Of a stretch of DNA of 43,559 nucleotides, positions 15,048 to 23,453 are shown piece by piece (position 1 is the stretch's first letter; each line of letters starts with the position of its first letter). Source of the DNA: Mageeibacillus sp. UBA1212 (lineage in GTDB: Bacteria > Bacillota > Clostridia > UBA1212). Under the pieces are notes generated by a model that ran no database searches, was not told where the DNA came from, and saw nothing but the letters and a program-made list of their open reading frames with translations. Location: the NCBI GenBank assembly GCA_002309655.1, contig DBXM01000033.1:1-43559 (forward strand), in the 5' to 3' direction. Position numbers and translations under genes: made by a program.

Positions 15048-16424
15048 GTGGAGCCTTTACTTAATACCGAAATCAGCGAATCCGGCGGAGCGTTTATCGA
15101 CATGCTCTGTTCCGAGCCTTTGATCGCGAAGAACAACGATCCGGAGCTGTATCTTAAATACAACGTCAAGCGCGGTCTGAGAAACGCGGACGGTACCGGT
15201 GTCGTGGTAGGAATGACCAGAGTCGGCGACGTGCGCGGTTACCATATCGACGACGGCGACAAAATTCCCGAAGAGGGAAGGCTTTTCTTCCGCGGCTATA
15301 ACATTTACGACATCGTCTCGGCCGTGCAGCGTGAGAAACGCTTCGGCTACGAGGAGTGCTGCTATCTGCTGCTCACCGGCAATCTTCCCGACAAAACGCA
15401 CCTTGACGAGCTCAAAAAGTATCTCGGCACCCACAGACAGCTTCCTTACGGCTTCACCGAGGACATGATTATGAAGGCGCCCAGCCGCAACCTTATGAAC
15501 AAGATTGCGCGAAGCGTTATGGCCTCGTACTCCTACGACGACAACCCGGACGACACGTCGCTCAGGAACGTCTACCGTCAGAGCCTCAACCTGATCGCTC
15601 AGCTGCCTACTATGGCCGCGTACGCGTACCAGGCGAAGGCGTATTACTACGACAACAGGAGCCTGTACATTCACAGCCCGCAGCCGGAGCTTTCGACGGC
15701 CGAGAATATTCTTTATATGCTCAGACCCGACAGCTCGTATAAACAGAGCGAGGCTGAAATTCTCGATCTGGCGCTGATGGTTCACGCGGAGCACGGCGGC
15801 GGCAACAACTCGTCGTTCACGATGCGCGTGGTCAGTTCGACGGGAACTGACACCTACGCGGCGGTTGCGGCGGCGATCAATTCGCTGAAAGGACCCAAGC
15901 ACGGCGGCGCGAACCACAGAACCGTGTCGATGGTCGAGGAGATGAAACAGAACATTTCCGACATCAACGATAAGGATCAGGTCTACGCATATCTGCTCAA
16001 GATTCTTCGCGGCGAGGCGTTCGACGGAACCGGACTTGTTTACGGAATGGGCCACGCAGTCTATACGCTCTCCGATCCGAGAGCGGTGCTGCTCAAAAAG
16101 AAGGCGGAGGAGATGGCCGCGGAAACAGGGCGCGAGAAGGAGTTCAAGCTTCTCAATCTCATAGAAGAGCTGACGCCTTCCGCTTATCTGGAAGTCAGGG
16201 GCAAGGACAACGTGAAGTGCGCGAACGTCGACCTTTATTCCGGATTCGTCTATTCGATGCTCGGCATTCCCTCCGACCTCTACACGCCGATTTTCGCGAT
16301 CGCGAGGCTTCCCGGCTGGTGCGCGCACAGGCTCGAGGAGCTCAACGTCGACCCGAAGATCATCAGGCCTGCTTACAAGAACGTCTGCAAGCCGAGACCC
16401 TACAAGGACATCGATTCCAGATAA
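15048..16424 (+). CDS. gltA: Citrate synthase
   Basis: Condenses acetyl-CoA and oxaloacetate to citrate. The 458-residue product is the longer clostridial form. The catalytic triad can be aligned: H285 (GPKHGGANH), H336 (GMGHAVY) and D395 (NVDLYSG). The RGxN/YDI oxaloacetate-entry motif appears as FRGYNIYDI. The start is GTG at 15048-15050, fixed by AAGGAGG nine bases upstream. It lies in the same run as an isocitrate dehydrogenase (fused, 16998-19451), which suggests the oxidative branch toward 2-oxoglutarate and glutamate. Aconitase is not in the window. Confidence 0.96.
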   Translation: MEPLLNTEISESGGAFIDMLCSEPLIAKNNDPELYLKYNVKRGLRNADGTGVVVGMTRVGDVRGYHIDDGDKIPEEGRLFFRGYNIYDIVSAVQREKRFGYEECCYLLLTGNLPDKTHLDELKKYLGTHRQLPYGFTEDMIMKAPSRNLMNKIARSVMASYSYDDNPDDTSLRNVYRQSLNLIAQLPTMAAYAYQAKAYYYDNRSLYIHSPQPELSTAENILYMLRPDSSYKQSEAEILDLALMVHAEHGGGNNSSFTMRVVSSTGTDTYAAVAAAINSLKGPKHGGANHRTVSMVEEMKQNISDINDKDQVYAYLLKILRGEAFDGTGLVYGMGHAVYTLSDPRAVLLKKKAEEMAAETGREKEFKLLNLIEELTPSAYLEVRGKDNVKCANVDLYSGFVYSMLGIPSDLYTPIFAIARLPGWCAHRLEELNVDPKIIRPAYKNVCKPRPYKDIDSR

Positions 16425-16435
16425 AATATTGTCCC

Positions 16436-16466
16436 GCTTCATTCACGCTGAAATGAAGCTTTGTTT
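16436..16466 (+). terminator. Terminator-like hairpin between citrate synthase and queT
   Basis: GCTTCATT (16436-16443) and AATGAAGC (16452-16459) form an exact 8-bp stem, followed by TTTGTTT. It ends 12 bases before the queT ATG, so it may act as a partial terminator or lie close enough to influence queT translation. It does not match the PreQ1-I consensus that often precedes queT. Confidence 0.6.
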
Positions 16467-16478
16467 CGAACGAAAGAT

Positions 16479-16985
16479 ATGAAAAAAATCAAAAACTTCT
16501 CAGTACTTCAGATAGTGAGCGCGGCGGTAATTGCCGGCCTTTACGTGGCGCTGACCTACGTGTCGTCGCTTCTCGGCCTCGCCAGCGGCGCGATTCAGGT
16601 GAGACTTTCCGAGGCTTTGACGGTCCTTCCGTACTTTACTTTTTCGGCCGTGCCGGGTCTCACTGTCGGGTGTCTTCTTGCAAACTGGCTTACCGGCTGT
16701 GCGGTGCCTGACATTTTTCTCGGCTCGCTCGCCACTCTTATCGGCGCGATTTTTACCTATTTATTGAGAAAACAGAACGTTTTTGTTTCGCTGATTCCGC
16801 CGGTTGTCTCCAACGCGATCATCGTTCCGTTGGTGCTCGTTTTCGTTTATCAGGAGACGATGGCTTACCCGCTTATCGTGCTTACGGTAACGCTCGGCGA
16901 GATCATCAGCTGCGTAATTCTCGGCGGTCTGCTGGGTCTGGCGCTTAAGAAGAACAAGTGGTTTGTCAACAACATTAACAAGTGA
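16479..16985 (+). CDS. queT: QueT family ECF transporter S-component
   Basis: Substrate-binding membrane subunit predicted to import queuosine precursors. The 168-residue protein has about five to six hydrophobic helices and the family hallmarks VRLSEALTVLPYF, GCLLANWLTG and DIFLGSLATL. The ATG at 16479 (MKKIKNF) is preferred over an upstream in-frame TTG at 16461, although the ribosome site (GAACGAAAG) is weak. S-components of this group need a separate EcfA1-EcfA2-EcfT module; one is encoded at 38213-40794. It stops 12 bases before the next gene. Substrate assignment follows the family. Confidence 0.88.
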   Translation: MKKIKNFSVLQIVSAAVIAGLYVALTYVSSLLGLASGAIQVRLSEALTVLPYFTFSAVPGLTVGCLLANWLTGCAVPDIFLGSLATLIGAIFTYLLRKQNVFVSLIPPVVSNAIIVPLVLVFVYQETMAYPLIVLTVTLGEIISCVILGGLLGLALKKNKWFVNNINK

Positions 16986-16997
16986 GGGTGGTTCACG

Positions 16998-19451
16998 ATG
17001 GATCGTTACAGCGATATTTTTGAAACAGTCTCAACGCACTCTCAAAAGGGGCTGCTGGCGTTCTGGGACAGACTGGACGAAGCGGGGAAGGAAAAACTTG
17101 CGGAACAGATAAGATCCGTCGACTTCGTTAAGATGGAGGAGCTCTATTCGCGCGCCGAAAAACCCGTTTTCAACGAGAACGCGGGCGGCGACATCAGACC
17201 GATTGAAGTCATCTGCGCGCCCGGGAAGAACTCTCCCGAGTATGATATTTACGAAAAAGCTGGACTTGAGGTCGTCAAAAAAGGCGAAGTCATCGCGATA
17301 ACGCTTGCCGGCGGTCAGGGTTCGAGACTCGGCCACGACGGTCCGAAAGGTACGTACAACGTGGGTTTCGCGAACGGCAAGACCATATTCGAGATCCAGC
17401 TGGACGGCCTTTTCCGGCTTTATGAAAAGACCGGGACGTACGTTCACTGGTATCTTATGACCAGCGACACCAACCACGAGGACACCGTGGGATTCTTCCG
17501 CGAGCACGGTTTTTTCGGTTACCCGGAGGACAAGATTTCGTTTTTTAAGCAGAACATGATTCCGGTAGTCGGCAAAGACGGCTCGATGCTGCTGCGCGCC
17601 CCTTCGGAATTATTCACCGCCCCTGACGGAAACGGCGGCATTCTGTCCGCCTTGAAATCAACCGGTATCCTGGAGGAAGGCGATGGCGCCGCGGCGAAGT
17701 ACGTTTTCGTCAACAACGTGGACAACATTCTCAATTTCATGTGCGACCCGCTGTTTGTCGGCGCAATCGAGGTCACCGGCAGGGACTGCCTGACCAAGAC
17801 GTTCATGAAGCGCAGCGCCACTGAGAAGGCAGGCGTTTACTGCCTGAAGGACGGGAAGGCGAAGGTCGTCGAATACACCGAGGTTCCCGAGGACATGGCC
17901 AACGCCAAAAATCCGGACGGCTCTTTCATGTACGGCGACGCGAACGCGGGCATTTACGTTTTCAAAAGCGACTCTTTAAAGAAAGCTCTTGACTCCGACA
18001 TTCCTTTCCACACCTACGTGAAAAAGGTCAAATGCATCGACAGTGTTGGTCACGAAATTGAGACGGAAGCTTATAAATTTGAAATGTTCCTGTTCGACGT
18101 TTTCGGCGTGATCGGCGACGTGGCGGCTTACAGAGTCGACAGGGACAGGGAATTCGCGCCGGTCAAGAACCGCACCGGGAACGACAGCGCCGCCACCGCG
18201 AGAGAGCTCTACAGACGCGTTCACAAAATCGGTATGGGGACGATCGTCGAAATGGACGGCGACGAGATGACCCGCGTTGTCTGGCAAAAGATCAAAGAAA
18301 AGATTCTCGAGCCGTACGTCGTTCTGAACACAGAATACTACGACCTCGGCATTATGAACCGCGACGCGACGGACGACAAAGTGACCGTTGAAGCGGCCAA
18401 CGCAATCAAGCGGCTCGGAGTCGGCGTCAAGTGCGCTACGATTACCCCCAACGCCGCGCGCGTCGAGGAATACGGCCTTAAAAAGATGTGGAGAAGTCCC
18501 AACGCTACTTTGAGGGGCATTCTGGACGGCACAGTCTTCAGAAAGCCGATCACCGTTGACGTTATCGAGCCGATGGTCAGGTCCTGGAAAAAGCCAATCG
18601 TTATCGCAAGGCACGCCTTCGGAGACGTTTATGCGGCCGCCGAGACCGTGGTCGAGAAGGGCGCGAAAGCGTTCCTGAATATAGTAAAAACTGACGGAAC
18701 TGCGGAGATTATTCCCGTTCACGAGTTCGAAAATTCGTGCGGCGTGCTTTCCGGTTACTTCAACGAATTCGATTCCATAAGGAACTTCGCGCTCTCATGT
18801 TTCGAGTACGCGCTGGAAGCCGGCATTGACCTGTGGTTCTCGTGCAAGGACACCGTTTCCAAAACCTACGAGGCTTCGTTCAGGAAGATTTTCGACACCC
18901 TTTACGAGGAAAAGTACCGCGAAAAGTTCGAAAAAGCGGGAATTACGTATTTTTACACGCTTGTGGACGACGCGATTTCCAGGGTCATGAAGTCCGAAGG
19001 CGGCTTCTGCTGGGCCTGCAGAAACTACGACGGCGACGTGTTTTCGGACATGCTGGCTTCCGGTTTCGGCAGTCTCTCGATGATGACTTCGGTGCTTGTT
19101 TCGCCGGACGGCTGCTTTGAGTTCGAGGCGGCGCACGGAACGGTTCCCAGACATTACAAAAAGTATCTCGCCGGCGAGCCGACGTCCACCAATCCGATTG
19201 CCACGCTGTTTGCATGGACGGGCGCGCTAAAAAAACGCGGCTCGTTGGACGGGAACGCCGACCTCGTTGAATTCGCGGAGAGGGTCGAGAACGCGGCGAT
19301 TTCTGCAGTTAACGAGGGAATCATGACCGGCGACCTTGCTTCGATAGCCAAATGCGACAACATCGTCAGAGTCGATTTGGACGGCTTCCTTGACGCCGTC
19401 AAAGAGAGGATATTTACGCTTCCGTACGCTGAGATCGGCGGAAAGAATTGA
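16998..19451 (+). CDS. Fusion: UDPGP-type sugar-1-phosphate uridylyltransferase + NADP isocitrate dehydrogenase
   Basis: One uninterrupted 817-codon frame encodes two complete enzymes. Residues 1 to about 407 are a UAP1/UDPGP-type pyrophosphorylase, making UDP-GlcNAc or a related UDP-sugar: LAGGQGSRLG (103-112), PKG, GNGGIL, FVNNVDN and VVEYTEVP. Residues about 408-817 are an NADP-type isocitrate dehydrogenase very like the Thermotoga form: VEMDGDEMTR, GVKCATITPN, SPNATLRGILDGTVFRKPI, RHAFGD, KDTVSK, KSEGG, NYDGDVFSD, EAAHGT and TSTNPIA. There is almost no linker (ARELYRR then VHKIGMGTIVE). No stop, frameshift or ribosome binding site lies near the potential internal ATG at 18234. ATG start with GAGGGTGG upstream. 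Substrate of the first half is inferred from family. Confidence 0.9.
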   Translation: MDRYSDIFETVSTHSQKGLLAFWDRLDEAGKEKLAEQIRSVDFVKMEELYSRAEKPVFNENAGGDIRPIEVICAPGKNSPEYDIYEKAGLEVVKKGEVIAITLAGGQGSRLGHDGPKGTYNVGFANGKTIFEIQLDGLFRLYEKTGTYVHWYLMTSDTNHEDTVGFFREHGFFGYPEDKISFFKQNMIPVVGKDGSMLLRAPSELFTAPDGNGGILSALKSTGILEEGDGAAAKYVFVNNVDNILNFMCDPLFVGAIEVTGRDCLTKTFMKRSATEKAGVYCLKDGKAKVVEYTEVPEDMANAKNPDGSFMYGDANAGIYVFKSDSLKKALDSDIPFHTYVKKVKCIDSVGHEIETEAYKFEMFLFDVFGVIGDVAAYRVDRDREFAPVKNRTGNDSAATARELYRRVHKIGMGTIVEMDGDEMTRVVWQKIKEKILEPYVVLNTEYYDLGIMNRDATDDKVTVEAANAIKRLGVGVKCATITPNAARVEEYGLKKMWRSPNATLRGILDGTVFRKPITVDVIEPMVRSWKKPIVIARHAFGDVYAAAETVVEKGAKAFLNIVKTDGTAEIIPVHEFENSCGVLSGYFNEFDSIRNFALSCFEYALEAGIDLWFSCKDTVSKTYEASFRKIFDTLYEEKYREKFEKAGITYFYTLVDDAISRVMKSEGGFCWACRNYDGDVFSDMLASGFGSLSMMTSVLVSPDGCFEFEAAHGTVPRHYKKYLAGEPTSTNPIATLFAWTGALKKRGSLDGNADLVEFAERVENAAISAVNEGIMTGDLASIAKCDNIVRVDLDGFLDAVKERIFTLPYAEIGGKN

Positions 19452-19472
19452 TTTATAAGGAGAGTTAACGTA

Positions 19473-20729
19473 ATGGATATTTTCGAATGCCTTCGCAGAG
19501 AGGACGCCGAGATCTATCAGGCTATCAAAAACGAATGCGCGCGTCAGCAGGAAAAGATCGAGCTGATCGCTTCCGAGAATTTCGTGAGTCCGGCGGTTCT
19601 TGCGGCCGCGGGCAGCGTTCTTACCAACAAATACGCCGAGGGGTATCCGGGAAAGAGATATTACGGCGGTTGCGAAGTAGTCGACATATGCGAGAATCTT
19701 GCGATCGAGCGTGCTTGTGAGCTTTTCGGGTGCAAATTCGCTAACGTCCAGCCCCACAGCGGCTCTTCCGCAAACATTACCGTTTATTTTTCGCTGCTGG
19801 AACCGGGCGACACCGTTATGGGAATGAATCTCGCGCAGGGCGGTCACCTGACGCACGGAAGCCCGGTGAACCTCTCCGGAAAATGGTTCAATTTCGTCCC
19901 ATACGGATGTGATCCCGAGACTTATCTCATTGACTACGATGCGCTGGAAAAGACCGCCAAAGAAGTTAAACCCAAGCTGATAGTCGCGGGCGCCAGCGCT
20001 TATCCCAGAATCATTGATTTCAAACGCTTCCGTGAGATTTGCGACAGCGTCGGAGCATTCTTCATGGTCGATATCGCGCACATTGCCGGTCTTGTTGCGG
20101 CGGGGCTTCATCCTTCTCCCATAGGTGTCGCCGACGTTGTCACAACGACCACCCACAAGACTCTTCGCGGACCAAGGGGCGGCATGATCCTCACAAACGA
20201 CGAGGAGATCGCAAAACGTATCAACAAGAGCGTGTTCCCGGGAACACAGGGCGGACCTTTGATGCACGTCATCGCCGCGAAGGCCGTTGCGCTTAAAGAG
20301 GCGCTCACTCCCGAGTTTAAGAATTATCAAAAACAGATTGTTCTTAATTCCAAGGCTCTGGCCGCGGCTCTTTCCGAAAGGGGCTGCGAGCTTATAACCG
20401 GCGGCACCGACAACCACATGATGCTCGTCAACGTCAAGAACAGCTTCGGTGTTTCCGGCAAGGACGCCCAGAACCTTCTCGACGACGTCGGCATCACCTG
20501 CAACAAGAACGGAATCCCGTTCGACCCTGAAAAGCCCACCGTCACCAGCGGCATCAGACTGGGAACGCCGGCAGTCACCACAAGAGGCATGAAAGAACCG
20601 GAAATGGTAAGAATTGCTTCGCTGATCTGCGACACGCTCTCCTCACCGGAACAGAATTCCGCCCGCGTAAGAGAAGGCGTGAAGGAACTTCTCGCCGGAT
20701 TCCCGCTTTACAACGGTCTTTACGCTTGA
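19473..20729 (+). CDS. glyA: Serine hydroxymethyltransferase
   Basis: PLP enzyme interconverting serine plus tetrahydrofolate with glycine plus methylene-tetrahydrofolate. The 418-residue product has the full family pattern: LIASENFVSPAVL, NKYAEGYPGKRYYGGC, and THKTLRGPRGG with the PLP lysine at K229, the same number as in E. coli. The tail GMKEPEM is also standard. ATG start with AAGGAGA. It lies 21 bases after the fusion gene and 18 bases before rarA, consistent with one transcript. Confidence 0.97.
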   Translation: MDIFECLRREDAEIYQAIKNECARQQEKIELIASENFVSPAVLAAAGSVLTNKYAEGYPGKRYYGGCEVVDICENLAIERACELFGCKFANVQPHSGSSANITVYFSLLEPGDTVMGMNLAQGGHLTHGSPVNLSGKWFNFVPYGCDPETYLIDYDALEKTAKEVKPKLIVAGASAYPRIIDFKRFREICDSVGAFFMVDIAHIAGLVAAGLHPSPIGVADVVTTTTHKTLRGPRGGMILTNDEEIAKRINKSVFPGTQGGPLMHVIAAKAVALKEALTPEFKNYQKQIVLNSKALAAALSERGCELITGGTDNHMMLVNVKNSFGVSGKDAQNLLDDVGITCNKNGIPFDPEKPTVTSGIRLGTPAVTTRGMKEPEMVRIASLICDTLSSPEQNSARVREGVKELLAGFPLYNGLYA

Positions 20730-20747
20730 ATTTAAGGAGTTGACGAT

Positions 20748-22055
20748 ATGCCCGCGACCGAACCGCTTGCATACAGAATGTGTCCGAGATCGATTGAAGA
20801 GTTCTACGGCCAGGAACACATCCTCGGGAAGGGAAAGCTTCTCTACAGGATGATCAAAGCCGACAGACTCTCTTCCATCATATTCTTCGGTCCTCCCGGA
20901 ACCGGGAAGACTTCGCTGGCTCGCATTATCGCGAAAACGACCGAGTGCGGCTTTGAGGCAATCAACGCGGTCTCTTCGGGTGTTGGCGATATCAAAAAGA
21001 TCGTCGCTGACGCCGAGAACAAGATGCTCTACCCGGGCGGCAGAGTTGTGCTATTTATAGACGAAATTCACCGTTTCAACAAGGCGCAGCAGGACGCGCT
21101 TCTGCCGTCGGTCGAGAACGGTACAGTCATTCTGATAGGCGCCACGACCGAGAACCCGTTTTTCGAGGTCAACAAGGCAATTATTTCGCGCTCGACCGTA
21201 TTTCAGCTTTATCCGCTCAGCGTTCAAAATATTAAAGACATCGTGATGCAGGCGATTAAAGATCCTGAGCGCGGCTACGGAAAGCTGGACGTTACCATAA
21301 ACGACGACGCTCTTGAATTCCTGGCGGTGACTTCTTCCGGCGATGCGAGAATCGCGCTCAACGCTCTCGAACTTGCCGTTGCGGGTACCGAGCGCGACCT
21401 GATGGCGCCGGTTATAATAACTCTTGAAGAGATTTCCGAATGTCTGCAGAGGAAGGTCGTTCAGTACGACAAGACCGGAGAAGGGCACTACGACAACATC
21501 AGCGCGATGATCAAATCCATGCGCGGGAGCGACCCTGACGCTGCGGTCTTCTACCTGGCGAGGGCGCTTTACGCCGGCGAGGACATCAACTTCCTGGCAA
21601 GAAGGATCACCATCTGCGCCAGCGAGGACGTGGGCACCGCGAACCCCAACGCGATTCTTGTTGCGCAGGCGGTTCAGGAAGCGGTCAGGATGATAGGAAT
21701 GCCGGAGGCGAGAATATTGCTGGCGCAGGCGTGCGTCACCGTCGCCACAAGTCCCAAGTCCAACGCGTCCTATCTGGCCATCGACAAGGCGCTTTCGGAC
21801 GTTTCCAACAAGAACTCAGGCGAGGTTCCGTTCTATTTAAGGAACGCTACCGCTGACGGCATGGAGTCGCTGGGCTACCACGTGGGCTACAAATACGCTC
21901 ACGACTACGAAGGCCACGTTGCGGACCTGGAGTACCTTCCCGAGGCTATGCGCGGAACTAAATACTACGAGCCGTGCGGCAACGGCTACGAAAAGAGCAT
22001 AATCGAGTATTTGAAATTCGTGAACGACATGAAGGAGAAGAACCGCGGGAAATGA
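20748..22055 (+). CDS. rarA: Replication-associated recombination protein A (AAA+ ATPase)
   Basis: RarA/MgsA acts at stalled replication forks with the clamp loader and SSB. The 435-residue protein has MCPRSIEEFYGQEHILG, Walker A GPPGTGKT (48-55), Walker B FIDEIHRFNK, sensor-1 GATTENP, and the C-terminal tetramerisation half (GSDPDAAVFYLARAL, CASEDVGTANP). ATG start with AAGGAG. It is the last gene of the trpS-glyA run and its stop codon lies within the 5' arm of the terminator. Confidence 0.96.
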   Translation: MPATEPLAYRMCPRSIEEFYGQEHILGKGKLLYRMIKADRLSSIIFFGPPGTGKTSLARIIAKTTECGFEAINAVSSGVGDIKKIVADAENKMLYPGGRVVLFIDEIHRFNKAQQDALLPSVENGTVILIGATTENPFFEVNKAIISRSTVFQLYPLSVQNIKDIVMQAIKDPERGYGKLDVTINDDALEFLAVTSSGDARIALNALELAVAGTERDLMAPVIITLEEISECLQRKVVQYDKTGEGHYDNISAMIKSMRGSDPDAAVFYLARALYAGEDINFLARRITICASEDVGTANPNAILVAQAVQEAVRMIGMPEARILLAQACVTVATSPKSNASYLAIDKALSDVSNKNSGEVPFYLRNATADGMESLGYHVGYKYAHDYEGHVADLEYLPEAMRGTKYYEPCGNGYEKSIIEYLKFVNDMKEKNRGK

Positions 22056-22102
22056 AATTCTCGTATCATTCCCGTGATTGCGAAATGATATTTCCCGTTT
22101 TT
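22047..22102 (+). terminator. Terminator overlapping the rarA stop codon
   Basis: GGGAAAT (22047-22053) pairs with ATTTCCC (22090-22096), with a further inner TATCATT/AATGATA arm, then GTTTTTCC. The stop TGA (22053-22055) falls at the end of the 5' arm. Confidence 0.8.
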
Positions 22103-22130
22103 CCGGCTTTAAGCGGGGAGAAAACGAGGG

Positions 22131-22136
22131 TATAAT
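22131..22136 (+). promoter_or_regulatory. Promoter (-10) of tyrS
   Basis: GGGTATAAT with a perfect -10 hexamer; the best -35 is a weak TTTAAG at 22108-22113 (17-base spacer). The leader of about 75 bases has a GTCCG/CGGAC hairpin but no T-box motif. Confidence 0.55.
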
Positions 22137-22217
22137 AAAAAATGCCGGCGCTCCGGTTTTAAATGACACAGGGTCCGCTTGATTCAAACGGACAGAATAA
22201 TATTTGAGGTGGTTAAA

Positions 22218-23435
22218 ATGCAAAATGTGTATGACGTGCTTGTTGAGAGAGGATTCATCGAACAGGCAACGGACGAAGAAGAAATCAGAAAACTGTTAGA
22301 GAGCAAAAGCGTCACGTTCTACATCGGTTTCGACGCGACCGCAGACAGTCTCACCGCGGGTCACTTTCTGACTATCATGGCGATGAAGCACATGCAGAAC
22401 GCGGGCCACAGGCCGATCGCGCTTCTCGGCGGCGGCACCACGATGGTTGGCGACCCCAGCGGCAAATCCGACATGCGCAAGATCATGACGAAGGAGACTA
22501 TCGACCACAACGCGCAGTGCTTCTACAAGCAGCTCTCCAAGTTCATCGACTTCGAGAACGGAAACGCCCTCGTGGTCAACAACGCCGACTGGCTTCTCAA
22601 TCTGAACTATGTCGAATTCCTGCGCGAAGTCGGAGCCCATTTCTCGGTCAACCGCATGCTCGCGGCGGAGTGCTACAAGCAGAGAATGGAGCGCGGTCTC
22701 ACTTTCTTCGAGTTCAACTATATGATCATGCAGTCCTACGACTTCCTCAAGCTCAACGAAATGTACGGCTGCGAACTTGAAATGGGCGGCAACGATCAGT
22801 GGTCCAACATTATCGGCGGCGTCGAGCTCGTAAGAAGGAAACTCGGCAAGCCCGCTTACGGTCTCACGTTCAAGCTTCTTACAACAAGCGACGGCATCAA
22901 AATGGGCAAGACCATGAAGGGCGCGGTGTGGCTTGATCCGGCGAAAACCAGCCCCTACGAGTTCTATCAGTACTGGAGAAACATCGAGGACGTTAAGGTC
23001 GAGGAGTGCCTGGGCCTTCTCACGTTCCTTCCGATGGACGAGGTCAGAAGACTCGGAAGGCTTGAAGGCGCTGACATCAACATCGCGAAGGAGACGCTGG
23101 CGTTTGAGATTACGAAGATCGTTCACGGTGAAGAAGAGGCGATCAAAGCCAAAGAGACCGCGCGTTCGTTCTTCGGCGGCGCAGGCGACAACGAGGATAT
23201 CCCTACCACGACTCTCGACAAGCTGGAAGGCGACTCGCTTAGCCTCGCCGACGCGCTCGTTATCGCGAAGCTCGCGCCCTCGAAATCCGAGGCCAGGAGA
23301 CTCATCGAATCCGGTTCCGTAACCGTCAACAACGAGAAGGTGACCGACAGAACAGCAGTTATTTCTGCCGACGACCTGAAGGCCGGAGTTCTCCTTAAAA
23401 AAGGCAAAAAGTTCTACCACAAGCTCGTGCTTTGA
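22218..23435 (+). CDS. tyrS: Tyrosine--tRNA ligase
   Basis: Charges tRNA-Tyr. From the ATG at 22218 the product has 405 residues; GAGGTGG lies just upstream, so an in-frame start 13 codons earlier is rejected. Features are IGFDATADSLTAGHFL (HIGH-equivalent GHFL), GGNDQWSNI for tyrosine recognition, KMGKT at 228-232 in place of KMSKS (common in bacterial TyrRS), and a C-terminal S4 RNA-binding domain (SKSEARRLIESGSVTVN). Followed after 18 bases by ogg. Confidence 0.97.
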   Translation: MQNVYDVLVERGFIEQATDEEEIRKLLESKSVTFYIGFDATADSLTAGHFLTIMAMKHMQNAGHRPIALLGGGTTMVGDPSGKSDMRKIMTKETIDHNAQCFYKQLSKFIDFENGNALVVNNADWLLNLNYVEFLREVGAHFSVNRMLAAECYKQRMERGLTFFEFNYMIMQSYDFLKLNEMYGCELEMGGNDQWSNIIGGVELVRRKLGKPAYGLTFKLLTTSDGIKMGKTMKGAVWLDPAKTSPYEFYQYWRNIEDVKVEECLGLLTFLPMDEVRRLGRLEGADINIAKETLAFEITKIVHGEEEAIKAKETARSFFGGAGDNEDIPTTTLDKLEGDSLSLADALVIAKLAPSKSEARRLIESGSVTVNNEKVTDRTAVISADDLKAGVLLKKGKKFYHKLVL

Positions 23436-23453
23436 CCTTTAAATAGTTAGCGT

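Noticed and set aside
15057..16442. Long minus-strand open frame (461 codons) opposite citrate synthase
   Set aside because: It mirrors the codon bias of the real gene (GAC, GAG and CTC codons leave few antisense stops). It has no recognisable domains and no ribosome binding site.
16425..16478. PreQ1 riboswitch upstream of queT
   Set aside because: The gap is short and contains an exact terminator-like hairpin; the conserved PreQ1-I core and A-rich tail are not seen.
18219..18240. Pyrophosphorylase and isocitrate dehydrogenase as two separate genes
   Set aside because: No stop codon separates them, the frame is continuous, and the internal ATG at 18234 has no Shine-Dalgarno sequence within the usual distance.
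22296..23420. Minus-strand frame of 374 codons opposite tyrS
   Set aside because: The plus strand encodes an unmistakable tyrosyl-tRNA synthetase; the antisense frame is a compositional shadow.
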